Part shown: piece by piece, positions 23,936 to 32,800 of the stretch
Layout: the number at the start of each line of letters is the position of its first letter
Numbering within the stretch: position 1 is the stretch's first letter
Assembly (NCBI RefSeq): GCF_018274385.1
Contig: NZ_JAAFYZ010000094.1
Location: forward strand, 7 to 37,796
DNA from: Catenulispora pinistramenti
GTDB taxonomy: Bacteria > Actinomycetota > Actinomycetes > Streptomycetales > Catenulisporaceae
Reading direction: 5' to 3'
DNA length: 37,790 bases
Program-made: the position numbers and the translations under genes
Notes under the pieces: generated by a model
Told to the model about the DNA's origin: nothing
The model's database searches: none
The model's input: the letters and a program-made list of their open reading frames with translations, nothing else

Positions 23936-23982
23936 TGCGCCGCCAGGGACTTGAACCCCGAACCCGCGGATTAAGAGTCCGC
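23936..23982 (-). other. 3' half of tRNA-Lys(CTT): integration-site (att) remnant
   Basis: On the minus strand the segment runs from the anticodon stem GCGGA through loop CTCTTAA (anticodon CTT at 23975-23973), stem TCCGC, variable loop, T arm with TTCAAGT and a 3' acceptor strand GCGGCGC plus discriminator A. No D arm and no matching 5' acceptor strand (GCGCCGC-like) lie upstream; similarity stops just 5' of the anticodon stem, at about 23983. This is the hallmark of a tRNA split by a tyrosine-integrase element. The other, reconstituted tRNA copy should lie at the far end of the element. Confidence 0.8.
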
Positions 23983-24002
23983 TCCTTGGGACACTTCATC
24001 TC

Positions 24003-24064
24003 GTTAACTGGTATCAGCCTAGGTTAACCTGTGCCATTCTGTCCACATCGATCATGATCTCGAT
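24003..24064. repeat. Palindrome cluster next to the att junction
   Basis: AGGTTAACCT (24021-24030) and GATCATGATC (24050-24059) are perfect 10-bp palindromes. GTTAAC occurs at 24003-24008 and 24023-24028. They lie between the tRNA fragment and the paired-box array and may be recombinase or excisionase sites. Confidence 0.5.
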
Positions 24065-24105
24065 GTCAGTTCGTGCCGGGCAAGGACGGTCTAGTTCGGA
24101 ACCGT

Positions 24106-24321
24106 CCCTGGACCGTCCCTGGTCCATCGGGGCCAGGAGTCGGTGGTCGAGGCTCGTGCTCTTCGGCGCGTGGTCCAGGGTGGTCCAGGGACGGATCATC
24201 CCGCGGGCCGCGGATTTCGCGTCCGCTGCTTTGATGGTCCAGGGATGGACCAGGCCCGAATTGTCGCCACCGGCGGATCGAGGATGCCGGGGATCCGGTG
24301 TGGACCAGGGGTGGTCCAGGG
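24106..24321. repeat. Array of four paired TGGWCCA boxes, about 65-bp period
   Basis: Eight copies of a 10-mer (TGGTCCAGGG, TGGACCAGGG or reverse complements, with one or two single-base variants) begin at 24106, 24117, 24171, 24181, 24235, 24246, 24301 and 24312. Members of each pair are 10-11 bp apart (one helical turn) and pair starts are 65, 64 and 66 bp apart. The array lies between the tRNA remnant and the integrase gene. This fits arm-type integrase sites, or iterons or partition sites of the element. It is not a CRISPR: repeats are too short and in both orientations. Confidence 0.85.
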
Positions 24322-24539
24322 GAAGTCCCCAATCACCGCTTGCGAGTTGACACTGTGCCCTAATTCTTTCTCGGGAGAGGCGGGCGCTCGGCTGACGGAG
24401 GTCTGAGGAAGGCTTGGCTAACGTTCAGCATGATCGTCCGAAGGCTTCGTCTGTTTCGTCGGTGGGTATCAGTGTGGACTTCTATTCCGCTGGCACGGTG
24501 GGAGGCGTTGGGGGAGCGCGGGGCGAGGCGGTGGTCGGA

Positions 24540-25829
24540 ATGGCTGGTTCGGTGTTCAAACGGTGTGGGTGCCGGGATGCGAGGTCGGGGCGTCTGCTGG
24601 GAGCTGCGTGTCGTTGTTTGGTCGACGATGGGCATGGTTCGTGGTTCTTCAGCGTTGAGCTTCCACCCGGGGTGGAGGGTGAGCGGCGTCGGTTGCGTCG
24701 CGGTGGGTATGCCACCGAGCACGCCGCGATCGAGGCACTTGAGCGTGTAGGTGGTGTGCGGGCTGGGAGTGAGGCGTTGACGGTGGAGGTGTGGCTGCGT
24801 CGTTGGCTGGCTTCGCGTCTGTCGCTGCGGGCGGAGACGGCGCGTTCCTACGGCGGTCACATTGACGACTACCTCGTGCCGTATCTGGGGCAGGTGTTGC
24901 TGGCCGAGCTGAACCGCTCGCGGGTGCAGGCGATGTTCACTCAAATTGCGGTCGCCGAGGGAATGACGGGCCGCCCGGTGAGTGCGGCGACATTGCATCG
25001 GATCCACGCCACACTGCGGGCGGCGTTGAACGAGGCGGTGCGTGTCGGGCTGATCCCGATGAATCCTGCAGTCGGCGTGGAGCTGCCGTCGGCGACTCGT
25101 CCCCGTCCGATGGTGTGGACGCCGGAGCGGGTGGCGGCCTGGCGGCGTGACGGGACTCGCCCGACTGTGCCGGTGTGGACCCCGACCCAGACCGCGGCGT
25201 TCCTGGCCTTCGTGCGCGAGCATCGGCTGTACGCACTGTTCCACCTGGTGGCGCTTACTGGGCTGCGTCGCGGTGAGGTCTGTGGCCTGTGTTGGACGGA
25301 CGTGAATCTGGATGCTGGGGTGCTGTCGGTAGCCCGGCAACGGTGCCAGACCGCCGGCCGGGTGGCGGTCGCGCCGCCGAAGTCGCGCGCTGGTGTTCGT
25401 GAGGTCGCGCTCGATCACACCGTGGTCACCGCGCTTCGTCAGCACCGTTATCGGCAGCAGATCGAGCGCGCGGTGGCAGGGCAGCCGTGTGTCGAGTCGG
25501 GATACGTGTTCACCTTCGCCGACGGTCGGGCGCTGTCGCCCGACCGGCTTACACGCATCTTCGCCGGTGTGGTTCGGGCTTCTGGGTTGCCGCCGGTCAC
25601 GATCCACGGGCTGCGTCACGGCGCTGCGACTATGGCGTTGGCCGCTGGTGCCGGGTTGAAGACGGTGCAGGCGATGCTGGGTCACTCCTCGATCCAGGTC
25701 ACGGCCGACATCTATTCAGCCGTCCTGCCCGCTACCGCCCACGAAGCGGCCGAGAACACCGCGGCTTTGCTATTCCTGCTGCACGGCCCCGGAAGGAAGC
25801 TGGCGAGGGTTGCTTGGCGCCGTGGATGA
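24540..25829 (+). CDS. Tyrosine-recombinase integrase of the integrated element
   Basis: 429 residues from ATG 24540 (MAGSVFKRCGC), the usual start of this actinobacterial integrase group; the frame is open back to a TTG at 24414, which has a poorly spaced GAGGAAGG. A Cys-containing N-terminus (CGCRD, AACRC) precedes an SAM-like core-binding domain and the catalytic domain with all expected residues: R in TGLRRGEV, K in PPKSRAGVR, H-x-x-R in IHGLRHGAAT, H in LGHSS and nucleophile Y in ADIYS. Position next to a tRNA-Lys 3' half supports site-specific integration there. No excisionase or replication gene is recognised nearby. Confidence 0.93.
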   Translation: MAGSVFKRCGCRDARSGRLLGAACRCLVDDGHGSWFFSVELPPGVEGERRRLRRGGYATEHAAIEALERVGGVRAGSEALTVEVWLRRWLASRLSLRAETARSYGGHIDDYLVPYLGQVLLAELNRSRVQAMFTQIAVAEGMTGRPVSAATLHRIHATLRAALNEAVRVGLIPMNPAVGVELPSATRPRPMVWTPERVAAWRRDGTRPTVPVWTPTQTAAFLAFVREHRLYALFHLVALTGLRRGEVCGLCWTDVNLDAGVLSVARQRCQTAGRVAVAPPKSRAGVREVALDHTVVTALRQHRYRQQIERAVAGQPCVESGYVFTFADGRALSPDRLTRIFAGVVRASGLPPVTIHGLRHGAATMALAAGAGLKTVQAMLGHSSIQVTADIYSAVLPATAHEAAENTAALLFLLHGPGRKLARVAWRRG

Positions 25830-26034
25830 AGGCTGCGCCGGGCGGTGCGACATTGAATATGGTGTTCCTGCCCGCCGATGCCGAAGATGCGGGACCGTCA
25901 GCGGGCGGGGGCGGCTGTTTGGGCCCGTCCCTGGAATTCCCGTGTCTGGCGAGCAGCTTCGGTCGTATGCTGCTAGTCGTCATGTCATCGCTTGACTCCG
26001 ATACATGCGGAACGGTGGAAGAAGAACCACGGAA

Positions 26035-27117
26035 ATGGGTACTAAGAAGGAACCCAAGAAGCGTGTCGTCGGTCAGGGTGCGAGGTCGTCGAATCGTGCC
26101 CAAGCATCTGCGAACCCGACCATTCAGATCCCGCGACCGCGCGTTACCGACCGTGTGTACATCTCGGCGGTTCCACAGCTGGCGCCTGGTGTCCCGACCG
26201 GAGCTGTCGGTGGCGCCTTCGGCGATTATGACGTCGTACTTGTCCTTGGAGTGCCCGGTGTCTCGAGCGTGACCACAGCGATGAACATCCCCGCGCTGAT
26301 CGCGGCGGGCGATTCGCTGCTCGAGAGCGACGGGCTCAACATCGACTTGCATGGTGCCAACGGTGCTGGCCGGCTGACTGCCGCCGTGCTGCCGAACGCC
26401 GACGGCCGTCTGGCGCGGATCGAACTGACGGTGCTGGCCGATGGCTTCGCTGACGCAGAGCAGATGGCACTGGACCACATGAGCATGGTTCTGAGTCGCA
26501 TCGCCTTCCAAGCTGACGTGGCGGTCGAGGTCGGTGCCATCGTCGTGGTGGAAAAGGCATCGCAGATCGTGCACGCCGCGGCCACAGTCGTAGGCGCTAT
26601 TCAGCCTGCCCCAATGAATGCGGTGGAAGGCTGGTCCACCGAGGAGCTTGGACCTTTTCTCGCTGCATACCGGGAAGGGCTCAACAACCCGAACGCACCG
26701 CTCTATCAGGCGCTGTCCTTCTATAAGATTCTCGAAGGTGCGCCCGCGTTTCACACGCGCCGCGTCCGTGCCGCCAGCAGGGCCGGAAAGCCACCCCCGA
26801 TTGACCCGTTCGATGCCGCCATCCCGGCTGATGCGAGTCTGCTGTCGGAAGATGTGTGGAACCGGGATGCCTTCGCGCCCTACTTTGGGCTGTCCTTCAC
26901 CGACGTGGAGGCGAAGGTCCGAACGACGATCCGTAACGGCGCGGCGCACCTCAAGCCGGGCATGGAGAACCTGCGTATCGCCGACATGACCGACGATGTT
27001 CGAGCATGCCGCGCGATCGTGCCGGTCCTGCGCTACGTGGCGCGGCAGATCATCGAGGGCGAACTTGCTTTGGCAAACGCCGCGGCAGGGGCACCGATAC
27101 CTTCGCCCCCGAATTGA
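26035..27117 (+). CDS. HEPN-motif protein (MauJ-like), element cargo
   Basis: 360 residues from ATG 26035; an ATG at 26005 adds ten residues and has no ribosome site. The N-terminus is Lys/Arg-rich and disordered. The middle (about 40-190) is a beta-rich domain (DYDVVLVLGVPGVSSV, AVEVGAIVVVEKAS). The C-terminal 150 residues are helical with YQALSFYKILEG and RNGAAH (R300-H305), the R-x4-H motif of HEPN ribonucleases with Asn after the Arg. Proteins of this shape are often labelled methylamine utilisation MauJ, but no methylamine genes occur here. In a mobile element a HEPN protein may act as an RNase effector in defence; that role is inference. Confidence 0.6.
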   Translation: MGTKKEPKKRVVGQGARSSNRAQASANPTIQIPRPRVTDRVYISAVPQLAPGVPTGAVGGAFGDYDVVLVLGVPGVSSVTTAMNIPALIAAGDSLLESDGLNIDLHGANGAGRLTAAVLPNADGRLARIELTVLADGFADAEQMALDHMSMVLSRIAFQADVAVEVGAIVVVEKASQIVHAAATVVGAIQPAPMNAVEGWSTEELGPFLAAYREGLNNPNAPLYQALSFYKILEGAPAFHTRRVRAASRAGKPPPIDPFDAAIPADASLLSEDVWNRDAFAPYFGLSFTDVEAKVRTTIRNGAAHLKPGMENLRIADMTDDVRACRAIVPVLRYVARQIIEGELALANAAAGAPIPSPPN

Positions 27118-27321
27118 CTGGTCCAACGTTCCTGCCGCAACGCTCGGTTCGCTCACAGGCAGACCCGGCCACTGTCTAGCTGATCTGCACGAGTCGCCGA
27201 ACCGTCTGTGTCGCTCACAGTGCGTGTGAATCAGTGCTCATCGATAGTATCGGCGGTGTGGCTGTGTGCTGTTGTGGCCGGAGGTCGGCTCGGGTCACGC
27301 ACGATCGGGGAGGGGATATCC

Positions 27322-28011
27322 ATGAGTAGTGTCTTTTCAGGACCGACGGCAAAAGACCTGGCGTGGCTCGTGCCACCGGGCGCCCACGTGCCCGACGGGC
27401 GCATGGTAAGTGGTGCGCTGCTGGCCGACATGATCGCCGAGTGGCACCGTATCGTCGGAGGCTCGGTCTCGGTCAGCCGTCTGAAGCGCAAGTGGGCCAG
27501 CCTTGGCGACGATCCGATGACGCTCGGATCGTCACGCCCCGAGGGCGAAGGTCATGACGTTGCTGCTGTCTTGAACCATGCGCTGGGACGTGCCGTGACC
27601 GCCGGCCTGAAAGACCCACACGACGGCGGCAACACTCCGGGTAACTCCTACCTGTGCGCTACCTTGATTCAGGAGGACACAGCCGCGGTGCTGTTGGCAA
27701 TCCTCGATCGACACCTGACCGGCGGTGCGGAGTTGGCTGCGTGGTATCTGGCCTCGCCCTGCGACGTACGCAACTGTCTGCACCACGGCGACGACCGCGG
27801 ACCCGAGGTACCCGGATCAGGCGTGGAACCGCTGGACTATAAGGCGCTGCCGCGTCTGTATTGGTATCCCAGACTCGGGACTGTCGAGATTCATCCATGG
27901 GCCTGGGACACCCTCGCCCCGATGCCTGCCGAGGAGCGGCGGCCTATCCGAGTGCCGATGCCGGCGCTCGTACCGCCGGGCGTCTTCAAGTCGAATTCGG
28001 TCTCGCGTTAG
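27322..28011 (+). CDS. Hypothetical protein, element cargo
   Basis: 229 residues from ATG 27322, with GGGGAGGGG upstream; the frame is open further upstream without a supported start. I recognise no family. It contains a basic helix (SRLKRKWASLGDD), a His/Asp/Cys cluster (CDVRNCLHHGDD) and an aromatic segment (RLYWYPRLGTVEIHPWAW). It is 24 bp upstream of the next gene and probably cotranscribed with it. The 205-bp gap before it shows no clear feature. Confidence 0.7.
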   Translation: MSSVFSGPTAKDLAWLVPPGAHVPDGRMVSGALLADMIAEWHRIVGGSVSVSRLKRKWASLGDDPMTLGSSRPEGEGHDVAAVLNHALGRAVTAGLKDPHDGGNTPGNSYLCATLIQEDTAAVLLAILDRHLTGGAELAAWYLASPCDVRNCLHHGDDRGPEVPGSGVEPLDYKALPRLYWYPRLGTVEIHPWAWDTLAPMPAEERRPIRVPMPALVPPGVFKSNSVSR

Positions 28012-28034
28012 CAGGCCTTCATCAACGAGGGATC

Positions 28035-28514
28035 ATGTTCACCACATTCGAAAGACGTGTCTGTGGCCGGCCGACGAAAACCGGCAAGCCCTGCAAAGCC
28101 AACTTCTCCGGCGTCGGCTTCGCCTGCACGCTGCACACCACCCCGGAAGAGCAGGCTTTGGTCGACGCCTATCGGAACGGCTACCGCAAAGGGCGTGAGG
28201 AGGGGCAGACGTCGGGCCGGCAGTCGGCCGCGATGTCGACGGAGTACCTGGAACGCCAGATTGCCGACCTGAAGGCCCAGCTTGACCAGGCCACCCGCCG
28301 GTTCCGCGTCGACGGGCTCCAAGCCGTGACCGTCGGCGGCTACGCCTACCTGTGGAACGGGCAGCCGGACCTGGAAGTGGGGGACCGGGTGCTGCTGCCG
28401 GAGAACTACGTCAGCCGCCTCAAGCATGGCCCGGGTCCTGTCGAGGGTACAGTCACCGAACTCGGCACCACCTATGACGGCAGCCACAGCCGCATACTGC
28501 GCCGTATCACCTAG
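28035..28514 (+). CDS. Small Cys/His-motif (zinc-binding-like) protein, element cargo
   Basis: 159 residues from ATG 28035, four bases after GAGGG. Residues 10-34 hold C10, C20, C31 and H34 (CGRPTKTGKPC then ACTLH), a C-x9-C-x10-C-x2-H pattern that recurs in actinobacterial mobile-element proteins and probably binds zinc. Residues about 55-90 form a coiled coil (YLERQIADLKAQLDQATRRF). The C-terminal 65 residues are a small beta domain (LEVGDRVLLPENYVS, VEGTVTEL) resembling KOW/SH3-type barrels. Function is unknown; nucleic-acid binding is plausible. Confidence 0.7.
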   Translation: MFTTFERRVCGRPTKTGKPCKANFSGVGFACTLHTTPEEQALVDAYRNGYRKGREEGQTSGRQSAAMSTEYLERQIADLKAQLDQATRRFRVDGLQAVTVGGYAYLWNGQPDLEVGDRVLLPENYVSRLKHGPGPVEGTVTELGTTYDGSHSRILRRIT

Positions 28515-28664
28515 CCAGAATGTTCCTGAGCGGCTGGAGCCGGACCAACCAGCACCAGTAACGGCCAAGACCGCGGTCCGGTCGACGCCGCTGTGAACGG
28601 CTCGTAGGCCCGGATTCAGCTAAGAGATCACGGACGAGGCGTTTCAGAGAACGGGACACGGCAG

Positions 28665-29585
28665 ATGGCGGATGTCGTCGAGCAGGCGCTCAACGGTTTG
28701 AGCGATCCGATCGTGGAGTACCTACACCTGCGCTTCCCGCAGCTTTTGCCGGTCATGCTGCGGTGGGCTGGGCAGCTCAACGAGGCGACGGCCATCGATT
28801 TACTGCCGCCGTCGGATGTCGCGCCGCTCGTCGGCGTGGCGGCGGAACTGGCAATCGGCATCGACCTGGCGGACGGACTTTCGGAGTTTTCGGCGTGGCT
28901 GACCGAGGCCGACGCCGGTAGGCTTCTGGAGCTTGTGCGTGGGGCAACGCCGAGCAGCCTCGACACTGCTGTATCTGCATCGCCGTTGCCAGCTGGGAGT
29001 GAGGAACTGGCGCAACGGTTGGTGCGGCTCGCTCAGGCTCAGGAGGCGATATTCCGGCTCCAATCCTCCGGGCCAGCAGACGTGGCTCAAGCGCGGCGGC
29101 TGGTCGATGATCTGCATCACCCGCAGCTGTTCTCCTTCGCACCAGGATGGCGGTTCCTACGTCCAGTGCTGGACGCCTACTTCACCCGCGGTTGGCGCCC
29201 GCTGCGTGCCCTTGGCGTGCCGGTGGTCGTCGGCCATCGTTTCGCCGAGGGCTTCGCGGTCTGCGACCTGGTCGTCGGCGACGCGCTCATCGACATCAAG
29301 TGCGTAACACAACCCGCTTCGCACCTTGTCGACTGGATCCACCAGCTCCTGAAGTACACCCTCCTGGACTTCACCGATGAGCTTGGCATCCGCCGGGTAG
29401 GTATCTACTTTGCCCGGCACACCCTGCTGCTCACCGAGCCCATCGATGCTCTTCTCTTCGAACTCACCGGCGACACGGGCGCCACGGTCGGCGCGTTGCG
29501 CGAGGAGTTCGCGCGCGTGGCCGCGCCGCAGATCGCGCATTTCGCCGCTGTACGGGCCAAGGTCCGGACCCCGAACGTCTTGTGA
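28665..29585 (+). CDS. PD-(D/E)XK nuclease-like protein, element cargo
   Basis: 306 residues. The N-terminal 180 residues are helical. The C-terminal domain has the restriction-endonuclease core: D201 in VCDLVVG, D210-I-K212 in LIDIKCV, and Q227-x3-Y231 in HQLLKYTLL, the RecB-type QxxxY motif, followed by a beta strand (RRVGIYFARH). This supports a metal-dependent DNA nuclease fold; activity and target are unknown. The ATG at 28665 has a weak GGGAC upstream. It is the last clear gene of the element. Together with the HEPN protein it makes the cargo look defensive. Confidence 0.65.
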   Translation: MADVVEQALNGLSDPIVEYLHLRFPQLLPVMLRWAGQLNEATAIDLLPPSDVAPLVGVAAELAIGIDLADGLSEFSAWLTEADAGRLLELVRGATPSSLDTAVSASPLPAGSEELAQRLVRLAQAQEAIFRLQSSGPADVAQARRLVDDLHHPQLFSFAPGWRFLRPVLDAYFTRGWRPLRALGVPVVVGHRFAEGFAVCDLVVGDALIDIKCVTQPASHLVDWIHQLLKYTLLDFTDELGIRRVGIYFARHTLLLTEPIDALLFELTGDTGATVGALREEFARVAAPQIAHFAAVRAKVRTPNVL

Positions 29586-29816
29586 ATCGTCGCCTAGCGC
29601 GACTCCTCCTTCACGTCGGGCTCCGTCAAGACCGGAGACCACGGAGGGGATTCCCAGCCCTGATGCCGGATCGGGTTCGTCTGTTGTAGCAGGCTCACCC
29701 AGGCGGACTGGACCGCCAAACCACGCGCGCGCGATGCCGCCCGATCGCCCGACGCGGCGGATCAGGCTCCCGAGCCTGACGCTCCCGCCGGGACCGGTTC
29801 GCCACTTCATGAAGCG
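29586..29816. other. Intergenic region, possible element edge
   Basis: No convincing gene. It holds a perfect 7-bp hairpin (CAGGCTC 29763-29769, GAGCCTG 29772-29778). The right end of the integrated element could lie here, but no second copy of the tRNA-Lys segment is visible, so the boundary is not assigned. Confidence 0.4.
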
Positions 29817-29857
29817 GCCCGCCTGCCTCCTGACCGGTTGGCCAGGGGCAGGCGGGC
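29817..29857 (-). terminator. Hairpin downstream of the large surface protein gene
   Basis: A perfect 11-bp stem (GCCCGCCTGCC 29817-29827, GGCAGGCGGGC 29847-29857) beginning 23 bp past the stop of the 29880-34043 gene. A 19-nt loop and no T-tract; likely an actinobacterial-type terminator. Confidence 0.65.
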
Positions 29858-29879
29858 GCGTGGTCGTGCCCTGATGCTC

Positions 29880-32800
29880 CTAGTGGATGATGACGGCGCA
29901 GTTGGTGAGGTGGTCGGCGGTGGTGGCGTAGCAGGTGGTGTGTCCGGAGCCGCCGTCGATGGTGGCAGCGGGGATCCCGGTGCCGGGGTAGAGGTAGTCG
30001 CCGGCGTAGATGATGTCGTTCGTGCCGGATCCGGCGTGGATGGTGTCGGTGCCGGTGCCGCCATAGATGGTCTCGGTGCCGGAGCCGCCGGTGACTGTGT
30101 CGTTGCCGGACCCGAGGTAGACCGAGCCGCCGCCGGTGCCGGCGTTGATGGTGTCGTTGCCGCCCAGGCCGCAGATGACGTTGTGGCCGTGGGCGTTGAT
30201 GACGTCGTTGCCGGTGGTGCCGGTGATCGTACAGCCGTGACTGTTGGCGACGGTGGTGTTCACCACCGCCGCGTTGTTGGCCAGGTTGGGGTCCCAGGGG
30301 AAGCCCAGGACGGCGCCGGTGGCGGTCAGGGTGCCGGTCGCGTCCGGCTCCATGGTGATGGCGATGGTCGCGTGCGTGGTGGTGGTGACGGTGCCCAGGG
30401 CGCAGGACACAGTGCGGTGTGCGGTGTCGGTGGTGCAGGTGCCCTGAGACGGGACGGCCTTGATGATCGCGGCGCCTGTGCCGGTGAAGCCGATCGCTGC
30501 GCCGGTGATGGTCGCAGCCTGGGGACCCAGGTCGGTGATGGTGGCGGTGACGGTGGTGTATCCGCCGAGCGCCGCCGGGTCGGGGTTGCTGGCCAAGGCG
30601 ATGGCGAGGTCGGAGCTGGGGTTGTATGTGTACTGATCGGCCGTGCTGGTGGCGCTGGTGCCGCCGGGTGTGGTGACTGTGACGTTCACGGTCGCCGGGG
30701 CCTGGGCGGGGGCGGTTGCGGTGCAGGAGGTCGCGGTGCAGGTGACGGCGGTGGCGGCCACGGTGCCGAAGGCGACGGTACCGCCGGTGAGGTTGGTGCC
30801 GGTGATGGTGACCTTGGTGCCGCCCACTGACGGGCCGGAGGTGGGGCTGATTTTGGTGACGGTCGGCGGGGCGGTGTAGGTGTACTTGTCCGCCGTGTTG
30901 GTGGTGCTGGTTCCACCGGGGGTGGTGACCTGGACGTCGACCGTGCCGGTCACTCCGGCTGGGGCGGTGACGGTACAGGTGGTCGCGGTGCACGAGACGG
31001 CGGTGGCCAGGTGTCCGGCACCGAAGGTCACGCTGGTGGCGCCGGACAGTCCGGTGCCGGTGATGGTCACGTGTGTGCCAGCGGTCAGCGGTCCCGCGGT
31101 GGGGTTGATGCCGCTGACGGTCGGCACGGCGTCATACGTGTACTGATCTGTGCTGTTGGTGGTGCTGGTTCCGCCGATGGTGGTGACCTGGACGTCCACC
31201 GTGCCGACAGCCTCGGCCGGGGTGGTGGCGGTGCAGGTGGTGGCAGTGCAGGACACTGCGGTGGCGTTGTGCCCAGCGCCGAAGGTGATGCCGGTGGCGC
31301 CGGTCAGATTGGTGCCGGTGATCGTGACGACGGTGCCGCCGGCGATCGGACCGGCGGTCGGGCTGATGCCGGTGACTGTTGGCGCGGCCACGTAGGTGAA
31401 GTGGTCGCCCGTGCTGGTGGTGCTGGTTCCGCCGGGGGTGGTGACCTGCACGTCCACGGTGCCGGTTCCAGCCGGGGCGGTGGCGGTGCAGGACGTCGCG
31501 GTGCAGGACACGACGGTGGCTGGGTGCCCGGCGCCGAACGTCACGCCGGTGGCGCCGGATAGGCCGGTGCCGGTGATCGTGACGGCCGTGCCGCCGGTCG
31601 CCGGTCCGGCGCTCGGGCTGACGGCAGTGACCGTCGGCACGGCGTCGTACGTGTACCTGTCCGCCGCACTGGCGGCGCTTGTGCCGCCCGCGGTGGTGAC
31701 CTGCACGTCTACCGTGCCCGCCGCACCGGCCGGTGCGACGACGGTACAGGTGGTGGCGGTACAGGACACTGCGGTGGCGTTGTTGCCGGTGCCGAAGGTG
31801 ACGGCGGTGGCTCCGGAAAGCCCGGTGCCGGTGATGGTGACCAGGGTTCCGGCCGCCAGTGGTCCGGCGTTCGGGGTGACGGTCGTGACGGTCGGGGCGG
31901 CGGTGTAGGTGTAGGTGTCCGCGCTGGACGTCGCGCTGGTCCCGCCGAGGGTGGTGACGGTCACGTCCACGGCGCCTGGGCTTCCGGCCGGGGCGGTGGC
32001 GGTGCAGGTGGTGGCGGTGCACGTCACGGCGGTGGCCGGGCCGTCGGCGCCGAAGGTGACGGCGGTGGCGCCGGTGAGGTTGGTGCCGGTGATGGTGACC
32101 GGGGTTCCGGCGGAAAGGGGTCCGGCAGTCGGGCTGATGCCGGTGACGGTCGGGGCCGGGACGGTGATCGTGGTCGTGTCGGTGGCGGTGTAGGTGCCGA
32201 ACAGGAACGCGTTCACGGTGGCTGTGGCGGTGACGGTGCCCGGTGCGGTCGGGGTGACCGTGACGGTGACGGTGTCGGTTGCTCCGATCGCGATACCGCT
32301 GGTGGCGCAGGACGCGTCCTGGCCGCTGATGGTGCAGGTGCTGCCCTGGCTGTCGGAGGCGGCGGTGATGGTGGCCGCCGCGCCGGTCAAGGTGAGGTCG
32401 GCGGTGGAGATGAAGTTGGGGGTCGCGCCGTTGTTGGTGGCGGTCACGGTGTAGGTGTACGGGGTGCCGGCGGTGGTGGCCGGGTCGGCCGAGCCGGTGA
32501 CGGCCACAGTCACGTAGGGCCCGTAGGTGTACTGGTCGGCACTGGAGATGGCGCTGACCCCGCCCGCGGTGGTCACCTGCACGTCCACGGCGCCCGGGGT
32601 ACTGGCCGGGCTGGTCGCGGTGCAGGAGGTCGCGGTGCAGGCGAACCCGGTGGCGCCCAGGCCCCCGAAGGTGACGGCGGTGGCGCCGGACAGGTCGGTT
32701 CCGGTGATGGTGACCGTTGTGCCGCCTGAGGGCGGGCCGCCGGCCGGGCTGATGCCGGTGACGGTCGGAGCGGCGACGTACGTGTACTGATCGGCGCTGC

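Noticed and set aside
23936..24010. A complete tRNA-Lys gene
   Set aside because: No D arm or 5' acceptor strand complementary to GCGGCGC is present upstream of the anticodon stem.
24106..24321. CRISPR array
   Set aside because: Repeats are 10 bp, occur in both orientations and in pairs, and no cas genes are near.
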